64,000 nt of DNA from assembly GCF_019693215.1 (NCBI RefSeq), contig NZ_CP081183.1, positions 2,545,226 through 2,609,225 on the forward strand, read 5' to 3'. Shown piece after piece: positions 25,086 to 34,817 of this stretch (position 1 is the stretch's first letter; every line of letters begins with the position of its first letter). A program made the translations under genes and the position numbers. The DNA is from Salinarchaeum sp. IM2453 (GTDB taxonomy: Archaea; Halobacteriota; Halobacteria; Halobacteriales; Salinarchaeaceae). The notes beneath the pieces were generated by a model. It was not told the DNA's origin. It saw only the letters and a program-made list of their open reading frames with translations, and did no database searches.

Positions 25086-27290
25086 CTACACAGAACGGTT
25101 TTTTTGGCAATTAATTACGTCAGCTCCGGTAATCGCAAATCGTGCTCCACCCTGATCGCTTTCGGTTACCGTGATGTTCCAGTCGTGGGCCTCGACGATG
25201 TCCTTTACAATAGCTAAACCAAAGCCAGAGCCCGTCTCTTCAGGGGAGTATCCCGGCTCAAAGATTTTATCCCGCCTTTCCTCAGGGATTCCAGGACCAC
25301 CATCTGCAATGTAGAAACCATTTTCTGTATCACCCACTGTGATATGGACTGGCTCACGACTGTGTTCGACGGCGTTGCGCAGCAAATTTTCTACGGCCTG
25401 TTGAAGTCGACTCTGATCAGCACAGATTGTTGTTTCTGTGTTTATGTCAAGTGTTGCTTCTGCTGCTTCGATGTTCTGCCAACTTAGGCGAGCAAGGCTA
25501 TCTACCTGAACTAGCTCAGTGTCTCCAATCTCGTCGCCTTGCCGAGCAAGTGTAAGCAAATCGTCAATCAATTCTTCGATACGACTCAGTGCATCAATAG
25601 CATCATCTAAGTGCTCACTGTCACATTCCTCGGTTGCAAGGTTGAGCCGACCACTGGCAACATTGAGAGGGCATCTAATGTCGTGGCTTAGTGTGCTGGC
25701 AAATTTATCAAGACGCTCGTTTTGTTGCTTTAGTTTCTGTTCACGTCGTTTTTGCTCGGTGATATCAGTGACATATCCTAACTGATGCGTTATTTCACCA
25801 TTGTCATTGGAAATATTCTTCGTATAATCTAACACCCAGACACATTCCCCCCCTTTACTTATCACCCGATATGGTTGATGTTTAAAGTAGTCTACTTCCG
25901 GATCACGGTTAGCTTCAACTTGGGCCGTTACTCGATCAAGATCATCCTCATGGATAATATCAGCAAACCGAAAGTCATCAGCCATAATTTCTTCAGGAGA
26001 ATATCCAAAAACCTCAGTCACATTTTCAGAAACGTACTCAACAGGCCAGTCCTCGGTATCCTGCCACTTCAAAACAACAACTGGACCCTGAGCGAACATG
26101 TCGCGTTCTTCTCTAAGATGTATTTCCGCCTGTTTTCGATCGTCAATGTCGATATGAATCCCAACTGCGCGCATTGGCGTTCCATCCTCATCACGCTCAA
26201 ATATTTTCCCCACATCGCGGATCCATTTCCAGTCTCCATCAGCAGTTCGCATTCGATGTTCGGTGTCGTAGTACTCGGTATGATTGGCGATGTGGTCATC
26301 TAAGGCTGCTTGCACAGCATCAAGATCATCAGGGTGAACGCGCCGTTCCCATTCATTAAGATGTGACCCAATGTCATCAGGATCATACCCCAGCATGGTA
26401 GCCCAGTTATCGTTGAAGGTCACTGAATCAGTCTGTATGTTCCAGTCCCAAATCCCAAGGTTTGCCCCATCAATCGCAAGTTCCAATCGTTCTTGAAGCT
26501 CTTTGAGTGTCTGTTCGCGTTGCTTTTGATCGGTGATATCCCGGATAATTCCAGCAATACGGACAACATCCCCATCGTCATCTAAAACTGGCTCGGCTTT
26601 TGCCTGTACCCATCGGTTCTCGCCGTCAGGTCGGGCAAGCTGACACTCAATTGTTTGTGGATGGCCATCGGCGGCCCGATCCATTGCTTGACTAACTGCT
26701 TCTCGGTCTTCTGGAACAATGGATTCCAGCACTTGCGTTGGATCGTTCTGTATGTTTGTGACGGACTCCCCCCACAGGTCTGTATACGCTGAGTTGATAA
26801 ATTCAAACTCGCTAAAGTCATTCGAGACAATGAACAGGACGTCATCGGTCTGTTCGGCGAGTTGTATGAGCTTTTCCTCTGCCTCTCGGGCAGCTTGTTG
26901 TGACCGATACTGTTCGACAACATTCTGGATCCGATTCGCCAATACGGTATACTGACCTGTACCAGTCTCTTTTTGCAGGTATTCAGTTACGCCAGCAGAG
27001 ATCGCTTTACTGGCGATTTCTTCGCTTCCTTTCCCTGTAAATAGGATAAACGGAAGTTCTGGATGATCCTCACGAACTTGTGTAAGGAGTTCGATGCCAC
27101 TCTGCCTGGGCATCTCATAATCTGAGACGATACAGTCGACATCCTGATCGCCAAGTCGGTTAATCCCCCCGCGTGCTGATGTTGCGGTTATGACATTGAA
27201 CTCATCGTGTTCTTTTTCCAGAAAGGCAGCAACCATATCCACGAATTTAGGGTCATCATCAACGTGGAGGACAGTTATTGGTTCTGCCAT
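25086..27290 (-). CDS. Hybrid histidine kinase: receiver, three PAS, kinase
   Basis: A 734-residue soluble protein, start at ATG 27290. Residues 1-120 are a receiver (ITVLHVDDDPKFVDMV acidic pair, VSDYEMPRQSG phospho-acceptor Asp, ILFTGKGSEE Lys). Three PAS/PAC segments follow (about 130-255, 256-380, 385-510), for example QLARPDGENRWVQAKAEPVL and HRMRTADGDWKWIRDVGKIF. The kinase core has TLSHDIRCPLNVASGRLNL (phospho-His), NLLRNAVEHS (N box), ADGGPGIPEERRDKIFEPG and GSGFGLAIVKDIVEAH (G boxes). This is a typical haloarchaeal soluble sensor kinase. The signal and target are unknown. The N-terminal receiver suggests phosphorelay from another kinase. Confidence 0.9.
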   Translation of the reverse strand: MAEPITVLHVDDDPKFVDMVAAFLEKEHDEFNVITATSARGGINRLGDQDVDCIVSDYEMPRQSGIELLTQVREDHPELPFILFTGKGSEEIASKAISAGVTEYLQKETGTGQYTVLANRIQNVVEQYRSQQAAREAEEKLIQLAEQTDDVLFIVSNDFSEFEFINSAYTDLWGESVTNIQNDPTQVLESIVPEDREAVSQAMDRAADGHPQTIECQLARPDGENRWVQAKAEPVLDDDGDVVRIAGIIRDITDQKQREQTLKELQERLELAIDGANLGIWDWNIQTDSVTFNDNWATMLGYDPDDIGSHLNEWERRVHPDDLDAVQAALDDHIANHTEYYDTEHRMRTADGDWKWIRDVGKIFERDEDGTPMRAVGIHIDIDDRKQAEIHLREERDMFAQGPVVVLKWQDTEDWPVEYVSENVTEVFGYSPEEIMADDFRFADIIHEDDLDRVTAQVEANRDPEVDYFKHQPYRVISKGGECVWVLDYTKNISNDNGEITHQLGYVTDITEQKRREQKLKQQNERLDKFASTLSHDIRCPLNVASGRLNLATEECDSEHLDDAIDALSRIEELIDDLLTLARQGDEIGDTELVQVDSLARLSWQNIEAAEATLDINTETTICADQSRLQQAVENLLRNAVEHSREPVHITVGDTENGFYIADGGPGIPEERRDKIFEPGYSPEETGSGFGLAIVKDIVEAHDWNITVTESDQGGARFAITGADVINCQKNRSV

Positions 27291-27596
27291 AACCATGTCA
27301 ATTCCAAATTAATTGTAATCATACATTATATTAACTATATATTTTATTATTTGAGAAACATTATTTATGAAATTAGCTCCCCTAAAACAGAGAAACTAAA
27401 CGATTTATAGCAGTTATGAAGCGGTTTATGAGCGAATCAGAGATATCATTATCACTGTCATCATCAACATCATATGTCCGGATGCGCTTCAGTTATTATT
27501 GATAGATGTCATCTTAGCAACTACAGCAGAAATTTTAAAGTTCTTAGCAATGTGATTGAAATGCGTTCGCTGCAGTACAGATAGTCGTCTATCGAC
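27291..27596. other. AT-rich intergenic region
   Basis: Upstream of the histidine kinase. It is rich in A+T with no recognisable gene or RNA. Confidence 0.4.
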
Positions 27597-28096
27597 TTAC
27601 AGCGGTAGCAAGGCGAAAGCCCATCGGCTTTAGCCGTGGGATGAAGCCGACATGATATGCCACAAGCTACGCGACACAGACCGGTTGTAATCTCAACGTT
27701 TATTTTATCAGAGGGGTTATGATTCTGCGGACATGTGACATGCTGCTGCGGGGAACGTGCTCATGCTCAAGCTGGCCACGAGTGCGTCTTAACTCCTACA
27801 CTCACACACCTTCGCAGCCCAACCAGCAGCAGTTGGCATGTCATCACAGGACTCCCGATCCGTGGCTGCAACCGGGAGTCAGGCCGATGGCCCGGCCTGC
27901 TGCTCACGGTGCTGGACGCCCGTGAGTGTCACTCCGTCGTTGGAGGGCAACACTGAGCGGATACTCAAGACGCCACACCCACACCGTGTGGGCCGAAGGT
28001 GCATCAGCGAACCCGCAAGTTCACAGCCGGGGTAATCGATCTGGGTGGATTACCCACGGAGGAATCCCACGGCTTTAGCCGTGTGGAGGAGGTCAA
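27597..28096 (+). mobile_element. 500-bp MITE-like element, copy 1 (IS200/IS605-type ends)
   Basis: It is collinear over the full 500 bases with the element at 37025-37524 and in the same orientation. The left end is TTACAGCGGTAGCAAGGCG with the foldback CGGCTTTAGCCG; the right end is CCACGGCTTTAGCCGTGTGG followed by AGGAGGTCAA. No intact transposase: the inside carries only decayed coding sequence. The ends are like those of haloarchaeal IS1341-type elements, so I infer a non-autonomous derivative. The right end lies directly on the stop region of the minus-strand gene to its right. Confidence 0.75.
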
Positions 28097-29051
28097 AGGA
28101 ACGTGCTTTGAACCGTGACAACAACGGGATACGAGAAAATAGCCGTCAAAATCACGAAAACGACTCCACGTCCAAATAGTCTGAGCAGTACAGAAGACTC
28201 CGAGCCATCTGACACGATTGCTGGTGGCTCGCCGACTCGCCGCAGAGCTGAAGGGAGATCGCTTCATCAGGTGCGGTGATTATGTATTGATGATCGCTGG
28301 CTCCCCAGTCATTATCTTTGTCTGTATGTTCATCTGCAATGCCAGTCACATATACACCGTCACCGGGATCAAGACGGTTTTCTCTAACACGGGTGTTACC
28401 AGTTCTATTTCGATGATCTTGGCTGAGCATCCGCTTCATTCCCTCAGGATCAACCAGTATCTCACGCCCATTGCTTTCGAGGATAAACTGAGTTGATTTG
28501 ACACCGTCACTGACTGTGTTCCAAGTATATTCGACGTCCCCATCTTCGTCTTTCTGTCGCTGGCGTTTCTCTTTCTCGTACTCGCAGAGGATTGACTCTG
28601 TGCTTGTATACGGAGCAACAACTGTTTGTTCGGCTGAACGGGCAATACCCTCAAATTCGACGGGGCCTGATGAGATCGTCAACAGCGAGTCAGGATCGGA
28701 CGATCGTAACTTCCACCACGCCCTGAAGTATCCGGTTGATATCATTCCAAATACGAGTACCATGCCGACGAATAGACCAACCCCAGCGAAAGCACCTGTT
28801 AGCGGGGCAAGAATGAAGTATACAATTGGTGCTGAAATAAACCCGACAATAATTCCGGCAATCGGGCCTCCATCTTTACCAACTCCTGGTATCCAGTTGA
28901 ACAACTTTGCGACACCATTGTAATTGTTCCACACTCCATAGCCTAACAGGAGAGGCCATATCAAGAGCAGACACAGATACACACCGCCTACGAAGATGTT
29001 CTTTAGCGTGTGTCCTTGACGCAAACCTGGGACTGCCTCAATGAGTTGCAT
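28093..29051 (-). pseudogene. GIDE/MULAN-like membrane protein gene with frameshift
   Basis: The N-terminal part (from ATG 29051) has three transmembrane helices (about 20-40, 68-88, 92-112), then a soluble domain of the GIDE/E3-ligase-like type found in archaea (SSGPVEFEGIARSAEQTVVA, TESILCEYEKEKRQR, ILVDPEGMKRML, DPGDGVYVTGIADE). In its own frame the protein ends in an unlikely Ser/Cys-rich tail at 28152. Shifting one base near 28256-28262 gives a convincing end: RRVGEPPAIVSDGSESSVLL, then a transmembrane helix (GVVFVILTAIFSYPVVVTV), stopping at 28093. So the gene carries a frameshift, and its stop is at the edge of the MITE. The substrate is unknown. Confidence 0.65.
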
Positions 29052-29245
29052 CTGTTGTTTCGTGTTCCCACCCCCGTTGCTATGGTCAACATGCTTGGTT
29101 TAGCTAATTAGCCTGTTTCATGGACTGACAAAGAATAAAAATGCCGCCCACAACAAAAGTGAAATAATCGGATTTCTTTAGCGATGTTTATACTGAGCAG
29201 TCAGATTAATCATAATCCTATCACTAACGAATAACAGGTACTGAG

Positions 29246-29710
29246 ATGTATCAATTAGGACATTACGGGGCAGCACTAGCAATGTTTGCACCTGTTGGAG
29301 CCCTCCTTATTGGAACCGGACAAACTACTCCAGCCATTGTCGGCTGGATGAGTGCCGTTGCTGTCTCAACATTACCTGATCTGGACAGTCGGGTTCCACT
29401 TTTTGAGCACCGCGGGATCACTCATACGGTATGGTTTGTGATACTCTGCTCTGGAATCATTGGGATTGGAGCAGCAGTTGTGTTTCCAGCAATGTATCTA
29501 TATGTCACACTGGGTGTCTTCGTTGGACTAACATCACACTTACTAGCAGATGTACTGACGCCGATGGGGATTCGGCCGTTTGGGCCGATCTACGCTCAAA
29601 AATATACCCTCCGACTGACAAAAGCTCGAAACACAATCGCGAATTATGTTATCCTTGCCTTTGGAATTATTGTGAGTATAGCCGCGATCTATATTGGTAG
29701 TGTGGTCTGA
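29246..29710 (+). CDS. DUF457/YdjM-type membrane-bound hydrolase-like protein
   Basis: A 154-residue protein with four or five membrane helices. It has the family hallmarks STLPDLDSRVPLFEHRGITH (Asp-Leu-Asp and His-Arg-Gly-x-x-His) and LTSHLLADVLTPMGIRPFGP (His/Asp pair), which give a metal-binding set. YdjM/DUF457 proteins are called membrane-bound metal-dependent hydrolases, but few have a proven substrate; in haloarchaea they often accompany lipid or envelope genes. The gene is transcribed away from the frameshifted GIDE gene and converges with the pilin gene. Confidence 0.85.
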   Translation: MYQLGHYGAALAMFAPVGALLIGTGQTTPAIVGWMSAVAVSTLPDLDSRVPLFEHRGITHTVWFVILCSGIIGIGAAVVFPAMYLYVTLGVFVGLTSHLLADVLTPMGIRPFGPIYAQKYTLRLTKARNTIANYVILAFGIIVSIAAIYIGSVV

Positions 29711-29772
29711 GCCTGACAGAACCTCACGCTCACAGGAGGTGATGGAAAGGGCGGACAGAAAACCAATCATCA

Positions 29773-30585
29773 CTATTCTGTTTCAACTGCCATCTGTTCT
29801 GTTGCTTCTGGGACTTCGATAGTGTTAATCAGCGATGCATCGTCACCGACAGATCCAACTGCTATCTCTGTAGTCACATCTGCATCGGTACCTGCACTTC
29901 CAATTGTAACCTCGGCAATCCCGTTTTCATCAAATGAGAGGGGTGTAGACGGGCCAGCCAATCGATCGTTTGGTGCTTCATCAAACTCATCGTAGTAGGC
30001 CGTCACCGCGTAGTTAGTCATTTCTTCACCAGCGAGTTCAGGGGCCTCAACAGCAAGAGTAAATGGATCTGATAGATTCACTGCCTCAAGCTCATCGTAC
30101 TGTGCTTCACTTGGGTCTCCGTCGAAATTAGTTATCGGTGTGGTTGTGGTAGCATTCGTGTCCGTAACAACAGCGAGTTCGTCATCAGGGTCTGTATCTT
30201 CTGTTTGATCATCCACTGGAGCCGAGAATTCAGATAGTGACGTGGTACGTTCATCCTGCTCCCAGATAATTCTGAGTTGTTCACTGTTGTTATTTGGTGT
30301 TATCTCAATGGTATCTCCGGCTGCAATCGTTTCGGGGGCGTTGTCGATTGTTCCACCACTGATATTTAGATTTGATCGAGCAATTGGATCGCCTCCTTCA
30401 TGAGCAACTGAGACAGTCTCTTCACTAACTTCATCGGTGTCAAATGCAGCTGTCGGAGCAGGTTCACCGAGCGATCCTTCAACATTCAGAATAAATACGG
30501 CACTAACAGCCGCAAGCACAACGACAAGTGCAACTAATAAGATTGATCCAAGGACTGGAATAACCCCCCGATTGTCCCCATTCAT
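29773..30585 (-). CDS. Archaeal type IV pilin-like protein
   Basis: A 270-residue protein with the class III signal: short N-terminus (MNGDNRGVIPVLG), with Arg-Gly near the prepilin peptidase site, then a long hydrophobic helix (SILLVALVVVLAAVSAVFIL). The remaining 230 residues are acidic and Thr/Ser-rich, predicted beta sandwich (EETVSVAHEGGDPIARSNLN), as in haloarchaeal PilA/DUF1628-type pilins. It would be processed by PibD and form part of an adhesion pilus or pseudopilus. The pilin-assembly genes (pilB/pilC) are not in this window. It is longer than most pilins, so it may be a minor or tip subunit. Confidence 0.8.
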   Translation of the reverse strand: MNGDNRGVIPVLGSILLVALVVVLAAVSAVFILNVEGSLGEPAPTAAFDTDEVSEETVSVAHEGGDPIARSNLNISGGTIDNAPETIAAGDTIEITPNNNSEQLRIIWEQDERTTSLSEFSAPVDDQTEDTDPDDELAVVTDTNATTTTPITNFDGDPSEAQYDELEAVNLSDPFTLAVEAPELAGEEMTNYAVTAYYDEFDEAPNDRLAGPSTPLSFDENGIAEVTIGSAGTDADVTTEIAVGSVGDDASLINTIEVPEATEQMAVETE

Positions 30586-30659
30586 TTGAGAGATACTTAT
30601 CGGAAGATAGTAATTTCTATACTATCAACAGTGTTTCGGATACCTGAGCAAAATCAGGA

Positions 30660-31370
30660 TTAGGAATTAGCTGACGTGATGTCTCGAAGGTCTGGGTGTG
30701 CCGCTACGCCAGATTCATTAGGCCGACATTTAATAGATTCACGTTTATTTTGCCATTCCCGGTGTCGGCGGTGTACGAATATCGGGATTTCCGGGACATC
30801 AAGCATTTGCGCAATAGCAAGTCGGTGTTGACCGTATGACCGCCACAGTAGTTCACCATCCCGACCAAGATCGACGTTCACCTCATCCAGCACTGGTGTT
30901 GCTTGCAGACCCAATTGCCGGAGTTCCGTCTGTGATCGGTACCCATCACACTTTATTTGCTCATACAACTGCTCGATCTCCTGGCAGCGTCGTTCAAAAT
31001 CACTAACGGAAGTATATCCCCATGCATTTCCGAACCGGTCAAGTTGCTCACAAAACGCTTGGTAGAGCTGCGTTTCTTTCCACGGTTGTCCATATTCGAA
31101 ATGTTCCAAGAGGCCTTGAACAACCGGCTGGTCGGAAAACGGTCGGGATTGCTGATCCCACTCACCATCAATGACTTGGCCCCATTGCGGATATTTGGGA
31201 CTGTGTTCGACAATACTCTCGGTTATCTTGTTTGGATCGACTGTGACAACTTTGAACGGATTTGCATCTGTGAATCGACACGGGTTGATCGACCGCAACA
31301 TAGCATGAATACGTTGATAGACAGAAAATGGAAACCGTCGTCTACATGGCTGTGTGACCCGAGACTGCAT
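30660..31370 (-). CDS. ParB/Srx-like haloarchaeal protein
   Basis: A 236-residue protein from the ATG at 31370; the frame is open upstream to 31460, so the start is not certain. The middle has DANPFKVVTVDPNKITESIV and a WGQVIDGEWD phrase. The C-terminal region contains DEVNVDLGRDGELLWRSYGQ, then HRLAIAQMLDVPEIPIFVHR, matching the ParB N-terminal (nuclease-like) fold: a 'D-GQHRL-A' nucleotide-binding motif. Such haloarchaeal ParB-like proteins often lie near envelope or polysaccharide genes. A modification or kinase-like role is possible; no function is proven. Confidence 0.65.
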   Translation of the reverse strand: MQSRVTQPCRRRFPFSVYQRIHAMLRSINPCRFTDANPFKVVTVDPNKITESIVEHSPKYPQWGQVIDGEWDQQSRPFSDQPVVQGLLEHFEYGQPWKETQLYQAFCEQLDRFGNAWGYTSVSDFERRCQEIEQLYEQIKCDGYRSQTELRQLGLQATPVLDEVNVDLGRDGELLWRSYGQHRLAIAQMLDVPEIPIFVHRRHREWQNKRESIKCRPNESGVAAHPDLRDITSANS

Positions 31371-31512
31371 TGCACGGACAATCCATCCGCGTAACCAGCG
31401 TAAGTTGACCACCGTTTGATCATTAGTAGTATTAAGAAATAATAAATTGTAGCGGTACAAGAGAAAACATCACAATAGCAAGAAGACCACAGGACTTGGT
31501 GTCGGAGTCATT

Positions 31513-32349
31513 CTAAATTGACGGTAAAAGTATAGTCACCCCAGTGGCAAAGACAGCGATAATTGCTTGTGTAAGGATAACGAGCGATAGAACTACTCTG
31601 ATCGAAGGCCGAGACATTTGTCGCTGTGTATATGGGATACTGATCATCCAGTCAGCCTGCTTTGCCTGCCACCACCCGGCTACAGTAAGTGTGACGGTAA
31701 ATAGGATCAAATCTTCTACGTTAAACGGACCCACAAAGAGTACGACAAACAGATTAAATGCTGTTAAAGCAATGGCGATGACCAATGCTCGTTTTACTCG
31801 CCGCGAAGGCTGACTGCCAATCACGCCCCCTGCGATAGACAGAACCATCTGTCCTAGCAAGGCTCCAGCGACAACATCGACTGCATGATGTACTCCAAGT
31901 ATGATGCGAGTCATTCCAACCAGTGCAATGACACTGATTGCGGCACTGTATCGCTTTACAGACGTACTAACGGGGAGGATACGAGCCAGCGAAAGATACA
32001 CGATTGCTGTCGTTACTGCGTGTCCACTCGGGAATCCAGCTCCTGTGTCAATTACAAAGAACTCATACAAACGCGAAAGAATGATAGGGAAATCCGCAGC
32101 AGTGGCAAACGGTTGTTCTGGTCGAGGGATCGGATAAGCGGTTTTGATAGCCCGCCAGCAAGCAGTTCCAGCCATCAAAATCCCCCATGTGACCAATGCC
32201 TCACTGCGGTTATACCGCTTGTACACGACATACAGAACGAGCGTCACAAACCACAATGATCCCAGCTGGGTAAGGGCGGCCACAGGAAACGCTAGTGCAT
32301 CAGGTATAATCTGCTGTAGCCAAGTCACTTCGCCTATCCCACGGACCAT
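31513..32349 (-). CDS. PAP2-family membrane phosphatase
   Basis: A 278-residue protein with six or more transmembrane helices. The three phosphatase motifs are visible: KTAYPIPRPEQP (KX6RP-like), PSGHAVTTA (PSGH), and RIILGVHHAVDVVAG (SRX5HX3D-like). They provide the Lys/Arg/His active site of the type 2 phosphatidic acid phosphatase family. It would remove phosphate from a lipid phosphate such as polyprenyl-PP or a glycerophospholipid on the outer side of the membrane. Its setting next to a polysaccharide flippase and a CDP-alcohol phosphotransferase supports a role in lipid or glycan-carrier recycling. Confidence 0.85.
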   Translation of the reverse strand: MVRGIGEVTWLQQIIPDALAFPVAALTQLGSLWFVTLVLYVVYKRYNRSEALVTWGILMAGTACWRAIKTAYPIPRPEQPFATAADFPIILSRLYEFFVIDTGAGFPSGHAVTTAIVYLSLARILPVSTSVKRYSAAISVIALVGMTRIILGVHHAVDVVAGALLGQMVLSIAGGVIGSQPSRRVKRALVIAIALTAFNLFVVLFVGPFNVEDLILFTVTLTVAGWWQAKQADWMISIPYTQRQMSRPSIRVVLSLVILTQAIIAVFATGVTILLPSI

Positions 32350-32489
32350 TCAATACCTGTGCCTAAGGATTTGCATTCTTTTGATCTTGCGGTGATAACA
32401 GAATCTGCAGCGTCTTCATATCAATGTGGATAAATAGGTGTTTGTGCTGTGCATAACACCGATTACCGACTAGTTCTAAGTGTCGGTAG

Positions 32490-33995
32490 ATGGATAAGGA
32501 GGATGAGAAGGACACGACGATTTCGTCGCTACGGTCAATCACTCGCGGGGCATCTCTGTATACCGTTGGAAAGGTCGTGTCGGACGCTGGTGAGTTCCTG
32601 TTACACTTACTTGTATCACGTATCCTCGGTGCAGGACCGTACGGACTGTTTGCATATGGAAAAACACTCGCTTTTATGGGGTTGCTGCTCACTAATCTGG
32701 GGGCAGATAAGTCTATTCTTCGGTATATTCCAAAACACGATGATGAACCAGAGACACAACGATTCTATCTCGCTTTAGCGTGGCTGACATCATTCGTTGG
32801 GGCCGCTGTGGTGTCTGGCATCATTATTATTACGGCACCGTATATTGCTTCAGTTACACTTGATGAGCCAGAATTTGCAAGATTACTGCAATTGTTTGCA
32901 GTTGTTCTCTTCGTCGATACCTTGGCGAATTTACTGTACGCAACGTTTCGGGCAGTCGAAGTCATCGAGTATGAGGTAGCAACAAAACGACTGTTGTTGC
33001 CAGTACTGCGGGTGCTGTTGGTCGGTAGTGCACTGCTGGTAGGTGCATCTGTATTTGGGGTGGTCGTTGCACTTGTCCTCGCTAGTATTCTTACACTGGT
33101 TGTTGCTGTTGTGCTTCTCGTGACGCGACTTGATATTCATCCACAGATACGATCTTCTGCAGCAGACAAGCAGCGGGTAAAACAGTATTATAATTATTCC
33201 CTGCCGCTGACTGCAAAGGAGGCAGGTACAGCCATGCAGGGGCGTATTGATGTGCTAATTGTAGGGTTATTCTTTTCGTCTGCTGCTGTTGGGATATATA
33301 ATGTCTCTGTGCTTATTGCTGGCATTTTGTATATCCCACTACTGGCGTTTAACCAATTATTTCCACCAGTTGCGTCGCGATTATATTCGAATAACGATCG
33401 TAAGGAACTGGCAACAATATACAGTGCAATTACTCGATGGATATTCACAATTAGTCTCCCGATAGCGTTGATCATAACTGTCTATCGGACGGAACTACTC
33501 AGCCTGTTTGGCCCCGAGTTTACTGCGGGGACAGCGATTCTTGCCGTGTTTGTATTTGCGCAACTCTGTAACTGTCTTACTGGACCGAGTGGATACCTGC
33601 TGATGATGACTGATCACCAGTATGTTGTGATGATCAATGAGTGGGTGTTCGGGATTGCTAACATTATCCTTAACATACTATTTCTCTATGTATTCGGATT
33701 GATCGGGGCGGCACTTGCCTCCGCGGCTGTTCTTGCAGTTCGAAATATAACAAAGGTCAGTGAGGTATATTATTTCGAGCAACTACAGCCATACTCCAGA
33801 AGTTTTATCCGACCAATATTAGCTGGAATTCCTGCAGCGGTTGTAATGATGTTATTGCAGGCGTTTTTACCAACTGTATGGAGCCTCATTATCGGAATAC
33901 CTCTCGGGGTTGGATTGTTTGTTCTGGGGTTATACACAGCTGGGATCAGTTCTGTTGACCGACAGTTATACCGGCAACTCCGCAATAGTGGATAA
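32490..33995 (+). CDS. Wzx/MATE-type polysaccharide flippase
   Basis: A 501-residue protein with about 12-14 transmembrane helices. The start shows the polysaccharide biosynthesis protein pattern: ASLYTVGKVVSDAGEFLLHL, then SRILGAGPYGLFAYGKTLAF and a NLGADKSILRYIPKH loop. It belongs to the MOP/Wzx (RfbX-like) exporters, which move lipid-linked oligosaccharides across the membrane. In haloarchaea such proteins serve glycosylation of surface proteins. It is divergent from the PAP2 gene, with 140 bases between them. There are no glycosyltransferases in the adjacent DNA. Confidence 0.85.
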   Translation: MDKEDEKDTTISSLRSITRGASLYTVGKVVSDAGEFLLHLLVSRILGAGPYGLFAYGKTLAFMGLLLTNLGADKSILRYIPKHDDEPETQRFYLALAWLTSFVGAAVVSGIIIITAPYIASVTLDEPEFARLLQLFAVVLFVDTLANLLYATFRAVEVIEYEVATKRLLLPVLRVLLVGSALLVGASVFGVVVALVLASILTLVVAVVLLVTRLDIHPQIRSSAADKQRVKQYYNYSLPLTAKEAGTAMQGRIDVLIVGLFFSSAAVGIYNVSVLIAGILYIPLLAFNQLFPPVASRLYSNNDRKELATIYSAITRWIFTISLPIALIITVYRTELLSLFGPEFTAGTAILAVFVFAQLCNCLTGPSGYLLMMTDHQYVVMINEWVFGIANIILNILFLYVFGLIGAALASAAVLAVRNITKVSEVYYFEQLQPYSRSFIRPILAGIPAAVVMMLLQAFLPTVWSLIIGIPLGVGLFVLGLYTAGISSVDRQLYRQLRNSG

Positions 33996-34043
33996 AACCG
34001 TAGCATATAGTATTTTCAATATCGTGTTAGATATACGGTATTG

Positions 34044-34607
34044 ATGTTCTTGACCGACCGGCTGCCCTCGTTCAAGCAAGCACTTACAGCTATGCCAGTC
34101 ATCATTGCTGTTCTAGTGTTCCTTTATCGAGGAATTGGACCACATATGTGGCGGGTTCGTCTTCACGCTGCACAGTTCTTCTCGCGGTTCCCACAACAAT
34201 ATGTTCCGATTCCGGCAAAGGTTCTCCCACCTCCAGAATCTGAGTTCGTTGGAGTCTGGGACGAGCCCCCGGAAATAGTTCGTCAACAGTTGACTGAGGA
34301 CTATGCGTTCAAGCAGCTATTTCGAGCATATCTACATGCATACAATCGACAAGAAAATATGACATACGAGGTCGCAAGTTGTGCATATCGACCGAATGGC
34401 ATAACTGGACAATGGCAGCTGCATGTCCGGTTATTTCCAACTGGGGATGGTCGAACTGATGTCTGGGCGCACTGGGAACTAAACCCAAACGTAGCACCGC
34501 TCTCACATCTCAGGCGCGAGGGGTATGATCCAGACAGAGGTGAGCAAAAGCTCCGTGAACTACTTGATGACCACGTCTGGGATAGAGATACGTGGGAGCC
34601 AGCATAG
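34044..34607 (+). CDS. Haloarchaeal conserved protein, paralogue of 35308-35871
   Basis: A 187-residue protein starting at ATG 34044, with one N-terminal membrane helix (PVIIAVLVFLYRGIG) and a soluble region. Shared phrases with the protein encoded at 35308-35871: VGVWDEPPEIVRQQLTEDY versus VATWKVDPATARQQLQTEH, and NGITGQWQLHVRLFPTGDGR versus NGKTGQWQYHVRLFPTSEGH, plus DVWAHWELN versus EIWAHQELN. So this is a family with a conserved 'TGQWQ-HVRLFPT...WAH-ELN' core. No named function. It follows the flippase gene in the same direction, with a 48-base gap. Confidence 0.7.
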   Translation: MFLTDRLPSFKQALTAMPVIIAVLVFLYRGIGPHMWRVRLHAAQFFSRFPQQYVPIPAKVLPPPESEFVGVWDEPPEIVRQQLTEDYAFKQLFRAYLHAYNRQENMTYEVASCAYRPNGITGQWQLHVRLFPTGDGRTDVWAHWELNPNVAPLSHLRREGYDPDRGEQKLRELLDDHVWDRDTWEPA

Positions 34608-34667
34608 TACTGTTACGTACTCGCTGAGAACCTGCATAAATATCTGGCCATGCGGCGTGATGATGAT

Positions 34668-34720
34668 CTCTTGACCTCCTCTCCGCGCTGAAGCGCAAGG
34701 CTTTCGCTTCGAATCTTCCG
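34668..34720 (-). mobile_element. Solo IS200/IS605-type end
   Basis: On the minus strand the sequence GCGCTTCAGCGCGGAGAGGA and GGTCAA match the right ends of the 500-bp elements (GAGGAGGTCAA) and the hairpin at 10950-10986. It is a leftover end without any coding part, just after the stop of 34044-34607. Confidence 0.5.
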
Positions 34721-34817
34721 TAAGTCACTGGGTCTATTATCGTGTGCGCAAAGACACTCTGTGAGCACTGGCCGTCTGTGAGAGATCATTAGCAGCCTTT
34801 CTATACCATCATAGAGG

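Noticed and set aside
27719-27956. Small frames inside the 500-bp MITE
   Set aside because: Three overlapping plus-strand frames in GC-rich repeat DNA. The second element copy does not preserve the same reading frames, so they are not genes.
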